The position numbers and the translations under genes are program-made. Shown piece after piece: positions 1-6,197 of a stretch of 64,000 bases of DNA (positions are counted from its first letter, which is position 1; each line of letters starts with the position of its first letter). The DNA is from Opitutus sp. (GTDB lineage: Bacteria > Verrucomicrobiota > Verrucomicrobiia > Opitutales > Opitutaceae), in NCBI GenBank assembly GCA_024998815.1, contig JACEUQ010000001.1:1550001-1614000 (forward strand). Direction: 5' to 3'. The notes below the pieces were generated by a model. It saw only the letters and a program-made list of their open reading frames with translations, was not told where the DNA came from and did no database searches.

Positions 1-1
1 C

Positions 2-199
2 ACGCCTGAAACCCTTGCATGGATCGACCGGCAAGCGCCTGCATCCGTCCGCGTGACGTTGAGCGACAGCCTATGTCGCGAGTTGCGATGCGATGACTGG
101 TTCAACTGGAGCGATCGGCACCCCGAAACCACCCGCATTAAACTCATGGGCGGGGTAAATCTCTTCATTCCCTCCTGGTCATGGTTCGACGAAGAATAA
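2..199 (+). CDS. C-terminal end of an unrecognised protein (cut by window start)
   Basis: An open frame runs from the first bases of the window to a TAA at 197-199 and gives about 65 residues ending in WSWFDEE. It is rich in Trp, Asp and Arg and I recognise no family. The upstream part lies outside the window. The stop lies 19 bp inside the following amidase ORF, so the two genes overlap slightly and are probably co-transcribed. The absence of stops is the main evidence. Confidence 0.45.
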   Translation, partial: TPETLAWIDRQAPASVRVTLSDSLCRELRCDDWFNWSDRHPETTRIKLMGGVNLFIPSWSWFDEE

Positions 200-945
200 C
201 CCTTGTCCTCCTGAGTGCCCTCATCGCCGGGACGCTATCGGCAGCCTCGGCCGATACTCTCGTTGAGCCACTGAAAATCGAGAAACGACTCATACACGTT
301 CGCGATCCACTGCCGGAGAATCCCTGCTTTCGCCCCTACGCCGAGCAACGGCAAATCAACGTCATCGTCCTACATCATACCAGCGCGGTTTACTGGTTCG
401 ATCCTGCGTTCCAAGCCCTGCTCACCCAAGAGGTCAAAGACCGCGTCCACACCCAAGGCATCACACTGGAGAACATTCAAACCCACCGCTTCGACCTTGA
501 TCTCATTATCCAAATTTTCCGCACCTACGGCGTCGCACCTCACTACCTGATTGGCCGCAAAGGTGAAGTCATCCAACTGGTCGAAGATAACGACATGGCT
601 TATCATGCGGGCGTCAGCACCATGCCCGACGGCGACGGCCGCACTGGGGTGAATTATTTCTCCATAGGCATCGAGTTGACCTCCGTGCACCCCGACAACG
701 AACGCATCGGCACGCATCGAGAGCCAGCCTACACCGAAGCCCAATACCTCGCCCTGACGAAGCTCGTGGAGCGACTCACGACCCGATACTCCATCAAGAA
801 AATCGTAGGGCACGACGAGATTGCACCTGACCGTAAAAAAGACCCCGGCCCGCTCTTCGACTGGACACGCATTCGAGGATCAATGAAGGAGCCCATACGA
901 ACGGGAGCGCCTTTACCTGGTGCAGTTGATCAGAACAGGTCGTAA
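181..945 (+). CDS. Exported N-acetylmuramoyl-L-alanine amidase (Amidase_2 type)
   Basis: This 254-residue protein begins with a basic, then hydrophobic segment (MVRRR followed by LVLLSALIAGTLSAASA), a good Sec signal peptide, so it should act in the periplasm. The mature part has the layout of zinc amidases of the AmpD/AmiD/PGRP type. There is VLHHT near residue 63 (first zinc His), APHYLIGRKGEV, then AYHAG, then a C-terminal GHDEIAPDRKKDPGP that supplies the last zinc ligand and the conserved K-DPG motif. Such enzymes cut the bond between N-acetylmuramic acid and the stem peptide. It lies outside the prophage boundary at 1138, so I read it as a host wall-recycling or remodelling enzyme, not the phage endolysin. 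The start is favoured because it gives an intact signal peptide. Confidence 0.85.
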   Translation: MVRRRITLVLLSALIAGTLSAASADTLVEPLKIEKRLIHVRDPLPENPCFRPYAEQRQINVIVLHHTSAVYWFDPAFQALLTQEVKDRVHTQGITLENIQTHRFDLDLIIQIFRTYGVAPHYLIGRKGEVIQLVEDNDMAYHAGVSTMPDGDGRTGVNYFSIGIELTSVHPDNERIGTHREPAYTEAQYLALTKLVERLTTRYSIKKIVGHDEIAPDRKKDPGPLFDWTRIRGSMKEPIRTGAPLPGAVDQNRS

Positions 946-1061
946 GGCAGCCCCTCGGTTAGGTTGCCCAAAGGTTGACCAAACTTCTGTTTTAGGCTTC
1001 CTTTAGCTGCATTCATCTGCTTCGCTATTCACGTCATAAATAATTAACCATCAACTAAGTC

Positions 1062-1123
1062 CGTGCTTTGGCGCAACTTAGTCAGCACGAGGATTTGGGG
1101 TTCGAATCCCCCCCCCTCCGCCA
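1062..1123 (+). other. 3' fragment of a tRNA, probably tRNA-Ser-like
   Basis: The stretch ends with a T-arm-like GGGG-TTCGAAT-CCCC (1097-1111), then CCCCTCC, G and CCA (to 1123). That is what the T-arm, acceptor strand, discriminator and CCA of a tRNA-Ser look like. A short stem CGTGCT/AGCACG (1062-1067 with 1084-1089) precedes it. No matching 5' acceptor strand (GGAGGGG) is found between the amidase and this point, so only the 3' part is present. Such 3' ends are the usual scar of tRNA-targeted integration. The fifth T-stem pair is poor, so a degenerate copy is also possible. Confidence 0.45.
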
Positions 1124-1133
1124 GTTTTTGAGT

Positions 1134-1341
1134 CTAGTGAGGAAGGACAGGAGCTTTGATAAATAGATAAATCAGCGCGAATCAGGCCGAATGACCGCGA
1201 AGGATAGGCACTTATAGAATAATCAGCGCCAAATCTCTGTTTGATAAGAATCCGGCGAAAAACCGCAAAAATGACAAAGGTTTGATAAGTCCCGCGCCGC
1301 CAGCAGCGCTTCTGTCGACACCCTGCCGACCCGCTGCAACC
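1134..1341. repeat. Left prophage end: target repeat and putative transposase-binding sites
   Basis: Host CTAG (1134-1137) is followed by the terminal TG at 1138. Three related motifs of the form gGTTTGATAA occur at 1152-1162, 1237-1248 and 1278-1289, and AATCAGCGC is repeated at 1170-1178 and 1221-1229. GAATCAGGCCG (1179-1189) and GACAAAGGTTTGAT (1273-1286) recur inverted at the right end. No gene is seen here. By analogy with Mu attL these are probably MuA-type binding sites. Confidence 0.75.
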
Positions 1342-1944
1342 TCAGAGCAGCGACATTGTCTGATCGCCTGCATTCGCTTTTTTCGGGCGACCTACAGGCT
1401 TGGTTACCGGGACGTGGTTTGTAACGATCTCCACCATGCTTTCAGCCTTGGGCGTTGCCCTCCGGTCAAGCCCCAGACCAGCCATCACCGCCGCCATCGA
1501 TTGCGCCCCTTCATCCCGACCAGTGCGGCGGGCCAAAGCTTGTAGATCCTCGGCATGCGCGCCGACGTACCGACGCACGGATGACCGAAAGTAGGCGAAG
1601 AAGTCATCCACCTTCCCCTTGCGCTGATAGACACCGATAGGATCCAGGCACGACTTCACCTCTTGAGCCAACCCCGCGCCATCCAACAGCCAACCCCGTC
1701 CCCGCAGTTGGCGGACCATGACCGTGATCTCGGCGGCACATTGGCCCAACAGCTTTTCGCGGCGGGCGCGATCCTCGGGCCAAGTCAGCGTCTTGAGAAG
1801 CGTTGCCTTTACCCAGCGATTAAAACTCGCCCGGCGCTCCTCGGGGTCGATTCCGCCCCGCTCACGCAGCCAGCGGTCATCGGCCTCGGCTTCACGCTGG
1901 GCGTGGTCTTCTCGGTGATCAGCGATATTTTGAAAAACGTTCAT
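1342..1944 (-). CDS. Early phage protein of unknown function
   Basis: Last gene of the leftward early operon, 200 residues. I place the start at 1944 because that ATG overlaps the TGA of the upstream gene (ATGA), the pattern seen throughout this operon; an in-frame ATG at 1962 is less likely. The protein is highly charged. It has an Arg/Glu-rich N-terminal third, a central stretch with RQLRGRGWLLDGAGL and a GRPKKA basic patch near the C-terminus that could touch nucleic acid. I recognise no family. Its position just inside the left end resembles the accessory early genes of Mu-like phages, but no role can be assigned. Confidence 0.65.
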   Translation of the reverse strand: MNVFQNIADHREDHAQREAEADDRWLRERGGIDPEERRASFNRWVKATLLKTLTWPEDRARREKLLGQCAAEITVMVRQLRGRGWLLDGAGLAQEVKSCLDPIGVYQRKGKVDDFFAYFRSSVRRYVGAHAEDLQALARRTGRDEGAQSMAAVMAGLGLDRRATPKAESMVEIVTNHVPVTKPVGRPKKANAGDQTMSLL

Positions 1945-2186
1945 TTGTTGCGGGCGATCCACTGGTCAATGGCTGAAACGAAGTCCGCCCGCCGCTGATC
2001 GGCCTCCGGATCCACCGGCTTGGGCTGGCTGACCGTCATTTGTTTAAGGTAGCCCTGATTCCACGCCCGCACCCGCTCAACCGCCCGATATGGGCACACG
2101 GACCGAGCTTTGCCGACCAAGTCGCGTTCATCCATCAAGCGAGCGAGCTTGCCCTCGTGGAACGCAGTTTCTTCCAAGGGTGTCAT
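1941..2186 (-). CDS. Ribosome modulation factor (Rmf)-like small protein
   Basis: An 81-residue protein. Residues about 10-50 follow the Rmf pattern: FHEGKLA, then a charged linker, CPY, and about ten residues later W-x-x-G-Y (RAWNQGYL). Rmf itself has A-x-x-x-G-x-x-A...CPY...W..G and binds 30S ribosomes to form inactive 100S dimers. The family assignment rests on this motif only. It overlaps the following gene by ATGA and lies 1 bp after the preceding one, so it is an early phage gene. Whether it acts on ribosomes is inference. Confidence 0.6.
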   Translation of the reverse strand: MTPLEETAFHEGKLARLMDERDLVGKARSVCPYRAVERVRAWNQGYLKQMTVSQPKPVDPEADQRRADFVSAIDQWIARNK

Positions 2187-2187
2187 T

Positions 2188-2571
2188 TTAGAGAAAAGTG
2201 ATCTGTCCCTGACTCGGTTTCAGCTCTGGTGCTGGCCGATCAAAATTCGCCGGATATTGCCGGTGCAGGCGCATCCTATATAGATCCCGCCGCCGCCGCA
2301 TTTCGTCGGCCTGTGACGTATAAGCCGCAACGCAGGCGTGGAGCTCATCCACGGTGCAGCGCGTCCACAGTTTATACCCCGGACTTCCAGGATAACTCAC
2401 CACGCCCGCACCGGCGGCGCTGGCGATGGCCCGGACACGGCGCTTATTGGCCTCGCTGTCCCGCGACCATAACGCCACCGCGACCTCGGCAGCGATCATC
2501 CAGCCGGTCGCGCCGTCGAGCACCTCGACCAAGCGCTTTACATCGGCGGCAGTGATAGTGGGCGCGCTCAT
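2188..2571 (-). CDS. Early phage protein, possibly winged-helix
   Basis: A 127-residue protein of the early operon. Its N-terminal half (ITAADVKRLVEVL, then EANKRRVRAIASAAGAG and SYPGSPGYKLW) reads like a winged-helix domain with a helix, a recognition-type helix and a beta wing. The C-terminal half is Arg-rich (EMRRRRDLYRMRLHRQYP) and ends in a short tail. Phages often carry such proteins, but I know no name for this one. It sits 2 bp upstream of the next gene and 2 bp downstream of the previous one. Confidence 0.65.
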   Translation of the reverse strand: MSAPTITAADVKRLVEVLDGATGWMIAAEVAVALWSRDSEANKRRVRAIASAAGAGVVSYPGSPGYKLWTRCTVDELHACVAAYTSQADEMRRRRDLYRMRLHRQYPANFDRPAPELKPSQGQITFL

Positions 2572-2573
2572 CC

Positions 2574-3044
2574 TTAAAATGGATCGCCGTCATCCCCAGC
2601 CTCGGCCTTGGCGGCCAGCTCCTTGGCGCGCTTTTCCATTACGAAAACCAGCTTGCGCAACGTGTCCGCGCCCAGCTGGCAGAGCTTCTTGTTCGCCAAA
2701 AATTTCCAGTAGTAACCCTCGACCCCACGCCGTCCGTCCTTGATGCCGCACAACGGTGCGAGCACCTCCACGCGAGCTCGGTAAGCAGCGATCCGCTGCT
2801 CCGGCTCCTCCTCGGCGTGCATCTGAGCCTTCAGATTACCCGGCTCCGACCAGGTGCGGAACTTCGCCAGCACCTTGGTCAGTTCACCATTTGTCAGCAC
2901 CTTCGACGACTTCACCGCCCCGCCCAGCGCCTCTTTCTGCAACACCTTGCGCACCGCGTCATCATGGGCACGCCCCAGCTCGGCGAGCGCCTTACGGCAC
3001 GCGCCCCACTCACGGAAATACAGGCTCTGCTGGGCGGGATTCAT
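2574..3044 (-). CDS. Early phage protein, weak resemblance to Mu gp16/GemA group
   Basis: This 156-residue protein begins with a helical segment (SLYFREWGACRKALAELG) and contains TNGELTKVLAKFRTW, which recalls the helical region of DUF1018/GemA-type proteins of Mu-like phages. The remainder is helical and charged, ending in an acidic DDGDPF tail. The resemblance is weak and could reflect composition. In the same operon position Mu-like phages usually carry regulators of replication or host gene expression. No catalytic motif is visible. Confidence 0.55.
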   Translation of the reverse strand: MNPAQQSLYFREWGACRKALAELGRAHDDAVRKVLQKEALGGAVKSSKVLTNGELTKVLAKFRTWSEPGNLKAQMHAEEEPEQRIAAYRARVEVLAPLCGIKDGRRGVEGYYWKFLANKKLCQLGADTLRKLVFVMEKRAKELAAKAEAGDDGDPF

Positions 3045-3062
3045 CGTGTTCGTTTTTAAAAA

Positions 3063-3425
3063 CTACCAGCCGATCAGGATCCCCTTAAACGGGAGCCCGT
3101 AGTTGGCCCGGAACCAGTCCTGCATTGCGGCCCAGCTGGTAAAACCGTCCTCACGCGCCAGCAGTTCCAGCCCGAGCAGGTTCTGCGTATTTCCGGCGAC
3201 CTTCGCGCCCTCCTCGGTGACCTCGATCGGTGCTGCTTTGGTGCACAGCACCGCGTCGATCCCCACTTGCTTCGAGCGGTAGGCTTGAGCCTCCCACTGA
3301 CGCAGTTCCAAACAATCGCCGACGTAGATCACGGCTTTCCGATCACGGCGTATCGTCTGCTTCTTAGTCTTAGCCAGGATGGCGGGGGCAAACTCCGCCG
3401 CGAACATGATCACGTGGTTTTTCAT
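3063..3425 (-). CDS. ASCH/PUA-like domain protein
   Basis: This 120-residue protein has the layout of a small ASCH-type beta-barrel. There is an N-terminal F-x-x-x-ILAKTKKQTIRR segment, the counterpart of the 'ILxGxKTxTxR' motif, then VGDCLELRQW, a central strand region with IEVTEEG, and a C-terminal FTSWAAMQDWF followed by YGLPFKGILIGW. ASCH proteins bind RNA or modified nucleosides, and some act as nucleases or cytidine hydrolases. The substrate here is unknown. It overlaps the upstream gene by ATGA (3422-3425). Confidence 0.7.
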   Translation of the reverse strand: MKNHVIMFAAEFAPAILAKTKKQTIRRDRKAVIYVGDCLELRQWEAQAYRSKQVGIDAVLCTKAAPIEVTEEGAKVAGNTQNLLGLELLAREDGFTSWAAMQDWFRANYGLPFKGILIGW

Positions 3426-3664
3426 GCACCCTCCTTCTGCTTTTCGGTAAACGCCCGGATCATAGCGACCGCACCTGCGTGCGCCGGATGTAACTCGCCA
3501 GTCGAAGGAGCCGATGGCGTGAAATTCACTTTCACGTTTAAAGCCCCATCTTTGTGAGTGATCGTGATGACTGCTTCAGGTTCTTTGAAGCAGCAAAGCG
3601 CCTTTGTAGACGGGATGGTATCAACCGTTTTCCCCTTTGGGAAGTTGGCCTTAGGCTCGCTCAT
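3422..3664 (-). CDS. Small early phage protein, unknown
   Basis: An 80-residue protein joined by ATGA overlaps to both neighbours (stop at 3422 in the next start, start at 3664 over the Gam-like stop), which is the main evidence that it is translated. The middle part has alternating hydrophobic residues (VITITHKDGALNVKVNFT) suggesting a beta-hairpin. The C-terminus is helical with a basic tail. No family recognised. Confidence 0.6.
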   Translation of the reverse strand: MSEPKANFPKGKTVDTIPSTKALCCFKEPEAVITITHKDGALNVKVNFTPSAPSTGELHPAHAGAVAMIRAFTEKQKEGA

Positions 3665-4197
3665 ACCGCCCCCTCCTCGATCTTCGGCTCGACGAAAAAC
3701 GCTTCATCCTGGACAACCTGCACACCCACCGTGCGCAGCACCGCAGCCGTAATCTCTCCGCGCGAGTACGCGGCGAGGAGCAGTTCCTTGTCCGTTTCGC
3801 TCTTGGTACGAACGAAGGTCGAATCGAGCACGCCTTTGACTTTATCCCACGTCCACCCCGCGAGCGTCTTGAGCTTCGGGGTTCCGGTGCGGAAACCGAT
3901 CCGCCCGTGCAAAAACTCGATGGACTTCTTGCCCGCCGGAAACTCTTCAGGCGAGGCCTCGGCCCACTGCTGAAGAAGACCGGTCTTTTGCTCGATGTCC
4001 TTGCCCAGCGAATCGATATCGCCTTCGAAGCGTTGGCGGACGGCGGTAAGCTCGCAATCGAGCGCGGCGCGCAGGCCGTTTTGCTCGGCCTTGGCGGCGG
4101 TGATCTGACCGAGAATAGATTCAGCGGCGGCGCGCGAATCGACGACGGGCCGTGTGAGGCGGATGCGGGATGATTTGGATTGGGTAGCGGTAGACAT
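3661..4197 (-). CDS. gam: Host-nuclease inhibitor Gam-like protein
   Basis: A 178-residue protein of the size and shape of Mu Gam, which binds double-stranded DNA ends and shields phage DNA from RecBCD. It has a long N-terminal coiled coil (AESILGQITAAKAEQNGL onward), then KSIEFLHGRIGFRTGTP, the segment typical of the Gam family, then TWDKVKGVLDS and a C-terminal region with KIEEGAV. I start at 4197 rather than at 4392. The longer frame adds a low-complexity Arg/Ser stretch antisense to neighbours, and MSTATQ gives the usual length. It lies in the expected early operon near the transposition genes. Confidence 0.82.
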   Translation of the reverse strand: MSTATQSKSSRIRLTRPVVDSRAAAESILGQITAAKAEQNGLRAALDCELTAVRQRFEGDIDSLGKDIEQKTGLLQQWAEASPEEFPAGKKSIEFLHGRIGFRTGTPKLKTLAGWTWDKVKGVLDSTFVRTKSETDKELLLAAYSRGEITAAVLRTVGVQVVQDEAFFVEPKIEEGAV

Positions 4198-4216
4198 AGT
4201 GGATAAAAACTGCGTT

Positions 4217-4450
4217 TTAATTGGTTTCTGAAAGGTGACGGGCACCGATGATCGGGGCCCCGTATTGGTGGCACGCTGCGGCGATGGCCGCGCGGTAGCT
4301 GAGAGCCGTCGCCGGATCCGGCCGTGGCTGGTATTCGAGCCGGTGCGTGTAGCGGCCGATCTCGTCACCGCCGATGCTCTCCAGGATGACATCGCGGCCG
4401 GGCAGGATTCCGCTGATGCGGTAGGTGATCGTGGGCGTGTCCGTTTTCAT
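4217..4450 (-). CDS. Small early phage protein, unknown
   Basis: A 77-residue protein starting MKTDTPTITYRISGILPGRD. The N-terminal half is likely beta-stranded and the C-terminal half helical. Its ATG overlaps the stop of a 48-residue gene upstream (ATGA at 4447-4450). Nothing identifies its function; the frame and overlaps support it as a gene. Confidence 0.55.
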   Translation of the reverse strand: MKTDTPTITYRISGILPGRDVILESIGGDEIGRYTHRLEYQPRPDPATALSYRAAIAAACHQYGAPIIGARHLSETN

Positions 4451-4593
4451 GTGAGAACGGCAGCGAGTTGGATCAGCAGAACTAGGCCTGTCGCCGTGAT
4501 GGCTGCGAGTGCCAGGCGGCGGGTCTGCAAAGCCGCTGCAAACGGCGTGCGGCGGTCGTCCAAGGGCAGGTGCGCGTGGGTGTGGTAGTTCAT
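4447..4593 (-). CDS. 48-residue membrane peptide of the early operon
   Basis: A short gene with MNYHTHAHLPLDDRR at the N-terminus, followed by one hydrophobic helix (LAAITATGLVLLIQLAAVL). Both ends are joined by ATGA overlaps: its ATG at 4593 overlaps the stop of the AP2-like gene and its TGA at 4447 overlaps the start of the next gene. That double coupling is strong evidence for translation despite its size. Probably a single-pass inner-membrane peptide; role unknown. Confidence 0.62.
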   Translation of the reverse strand: MNYHTHAHLPLDDRRTPFAAALQTRRLALAAITATGLVLLIQLAAVLT

Positions 4594-4922
4594 GCAGCCT
4601 CCTTCAGCTCGACGGCTTCGGGCCGTAGCACACCCAACTCAACCAGCCAGCGCTGGCGGCATTGGGTGGCCAGTTGCTTGGCTCCGGCCTCGCCATTTTT
4701 ACGGATGGAAAACTGGATCACACGCACCACGCCGGCCGCCATGATCGAGGCGACCCAAAAGGCGGTCGGGTTGCCGTAGCCATCGATACGCACCTGTCGA
4801 GACACCCCTTTGGTGAGCGAGGTACGCGGGCGGCGGTAGCGACCCACGTAGTCGCAGATGCTGAGGTAGCCATGGCCATTGCGGGCCCGCTTGAGCGGAC
4901 GATCGGTGATTTTGTGGCTCAT
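4590..4922 (-). CDS. AP2-like DNA-binding domain protein
   Basis: A 110-residue protein. The C-terminal half follows the AP2/integrase-N pattern found in phage proteins. Strands around RQVRIDGYG, FWVAS and VIQFSIRKNGE are followed by a helix GAKQLATQCRQRWLVELG, where the family usually shows 'FSVxKYGEExAxxxAxxxR'. Such domains bind DNA and occur in homing endonucleases and phage regulators. No nuclease domain is attached. It lies directly downstream of the MuB-like gene and is ATGA-coupled to the small membrane peptide. Confidence 0.6.
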   Translation of the reverse strand: MSHKITDRPLKRARNGHGYLSICDYVGRYRRPRTSLTKGVSRQVRIDGYGNPTAFWVASIMAAGVVRVIQFSIRKNGEAGAKQLATQCRQRWLVELGVLRPEAVELKEAA

Positions 4923-4926
4923 GGCT

Positions 4927-6093
4927 TCAGTTCCAGTCGTTCTCGTTGGTGGCGTTCTGGCGGATCGTCAGGTGGGCGCGCACGAAGTGGCTCCACGCGA
5001 TCGACTCCTCGCCCTTCTTCGCGAACTTCGCCGCGTAGCGCAGCCGCTCGGTGATCGCCTTCAACCCCTCCTCCTTGCCGATCTGCTTCAGGATGGCGTA
5101 GGGCTCATCGGTAAAGCTCACCCCGCCCACCTTGACCGTGACGGAGAAACCCTTCTCGGGCATGTCGAGCCCGAGGTGCTCGCAAATCGCCGCCACATCG
5201 CCCCGACTCGGCTGGTCCGGTAAAACTACCCGGTGCACGCCCCGGCGCAGTAGCTGTTCGAGATCGCTCCGGTTATCCTTGATCGACTTGAACAGCAGCT
5301 CGGTGCCGCACAGCACGATCCCCACCTCGGTGTGGTCATAGATTTCGCGCAGCACCTCCAAGCAGGCAAAAAAGCTCTGCTTGCGGTACGTGTACATCAG
5401 CTGGTGGAGCTCGTCGAAAATGAGCAGCGTGTTGGGCCGCTTTTTGAGCGCCGTTTTTATCCGCCCCACCAACGCCGGGGTAGCCGATTTATCCGAAATC
5501 CCCAGCGACTCCGCGATCGCGCGCACCATACCCATCAAACCGGACGCCGCCGCCATGCGCACGTAGACCGTATGCCCATGGTTGTTGCGCTCCTTGTACT
5601 CGATCAGCGACCACGTTTTCCCAATATGCGACGGCCCGATTAAAAACACCGGCGAGCGCGACTCACGCGCCAGATCGCAGGCGGTGAACATCCGCCGCGC
5701 GGTGGGCGTCAGCACGAAGTCCTTACGCGCCGTCCGCGCACCCTCGGTGCAGAGCTCGCGGAAAGTCCGCATCGCCTTCACCAACTTGTCGCCGATCGGC
5801 AGGCGCACCTTGGTTTCCGGGTGGATGTAGGTGCCCCGGATGATGCGGGAAATCGTCGTCTTGTCCGAGTGCACCTGGAGCGCGAATTCGGCGAGCGAGA
5901 CCGGGTGCATATCGTCGATGCACCACAGGAAGCACCACGAGAGGAGCTCCTGCGCCTCGGCGGCGGCGTGGGAAATGTTCTTCTGGAGATCGTCCAAGGA
6001 AATGTTCCAGGACGCGCGAGCGTTGTTGCCGTTGCCGCCTGCGGGTTCGTCTTGCGGGGCCGGTGCGGCGGGAGTTGTGTCGTTAATAGCCAT
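4927..6093 (-). CDS. MuB-like AAA+ ATPase, transposition target protein
   Basis: This 388-residue protein pairs with the MuA-like transposase upstream. Residues about 60-110 carry a Cro-type helix-turn-helix (SLAEFALQVHSDKTTISRII), as in the N-terminal domain of MuB. The AAA+ core shows Walker A GPSHIGKT (153-160) and Walker B LLIFDELH (about 223-230). MuB-type proteins bind target DNA with ATP, deliver it to the transposase and give target immunity. The order transposase then ATPase is that of Mu. An internal-frame alternative would lose the N-terminal domain, so the first ATG is kept. Confidence 0.92.
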   Translation of the reverse strand: MAINDTTPAAPAPQDEPAGGNGNNARASWNISLDDLQKNISHAAAEAQELLSWCFLWCIDDMHPVSLAEFALQVHSDKTTISRIIRGTYIHPETKVRLPIGDKLVKAMRTFRELCTEGARTARKDFVLTPTARRMFTACDLARESRSPVFLIGPSHIGKTWSLIEYKERNNHGHTVYVRMAAASGLMGMVRAIAESLGISDKSATPALVGRIKTALKKRPNTLLIFDELHQLMYTYRKQSFFACLEVLREIYDHTEVGIVLCGTELLFKSIKDNRSDLEQLLRRGVHRVVLPDQPSRGDVAAICEHLGLDMPEKGFSVTVKVGGVSFTDEPYAILKQIGKEEGLKAITERLRYAAKFAKKGEESIAWSHFVRAHLTIRQNATNENDWN

Positions 6094-6197
6094 GATGGAT
6101 GAGGTGTTTTCTTTGCTGATTATGCTGTCGTTGTGGTGAGCCTGCCGCCGGTCGCGCTAACGGCCGGTGGCAGGCGTTTTTTTAGTTCTCTAAAACC

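Noticed and set aside
181-945. Amidase as the missing phage endolysin
   Set aside because: It lies outside the left prophage end, on the other side of a tRNA-like fragment, and has a signal peptide.
936-1123. tmRNA 3' end
   Set aside because: The CCA end is compatible, but the space after the amidase gene is too short for a full tmRNA and no tag-like reading frame ending in ALAA is present.
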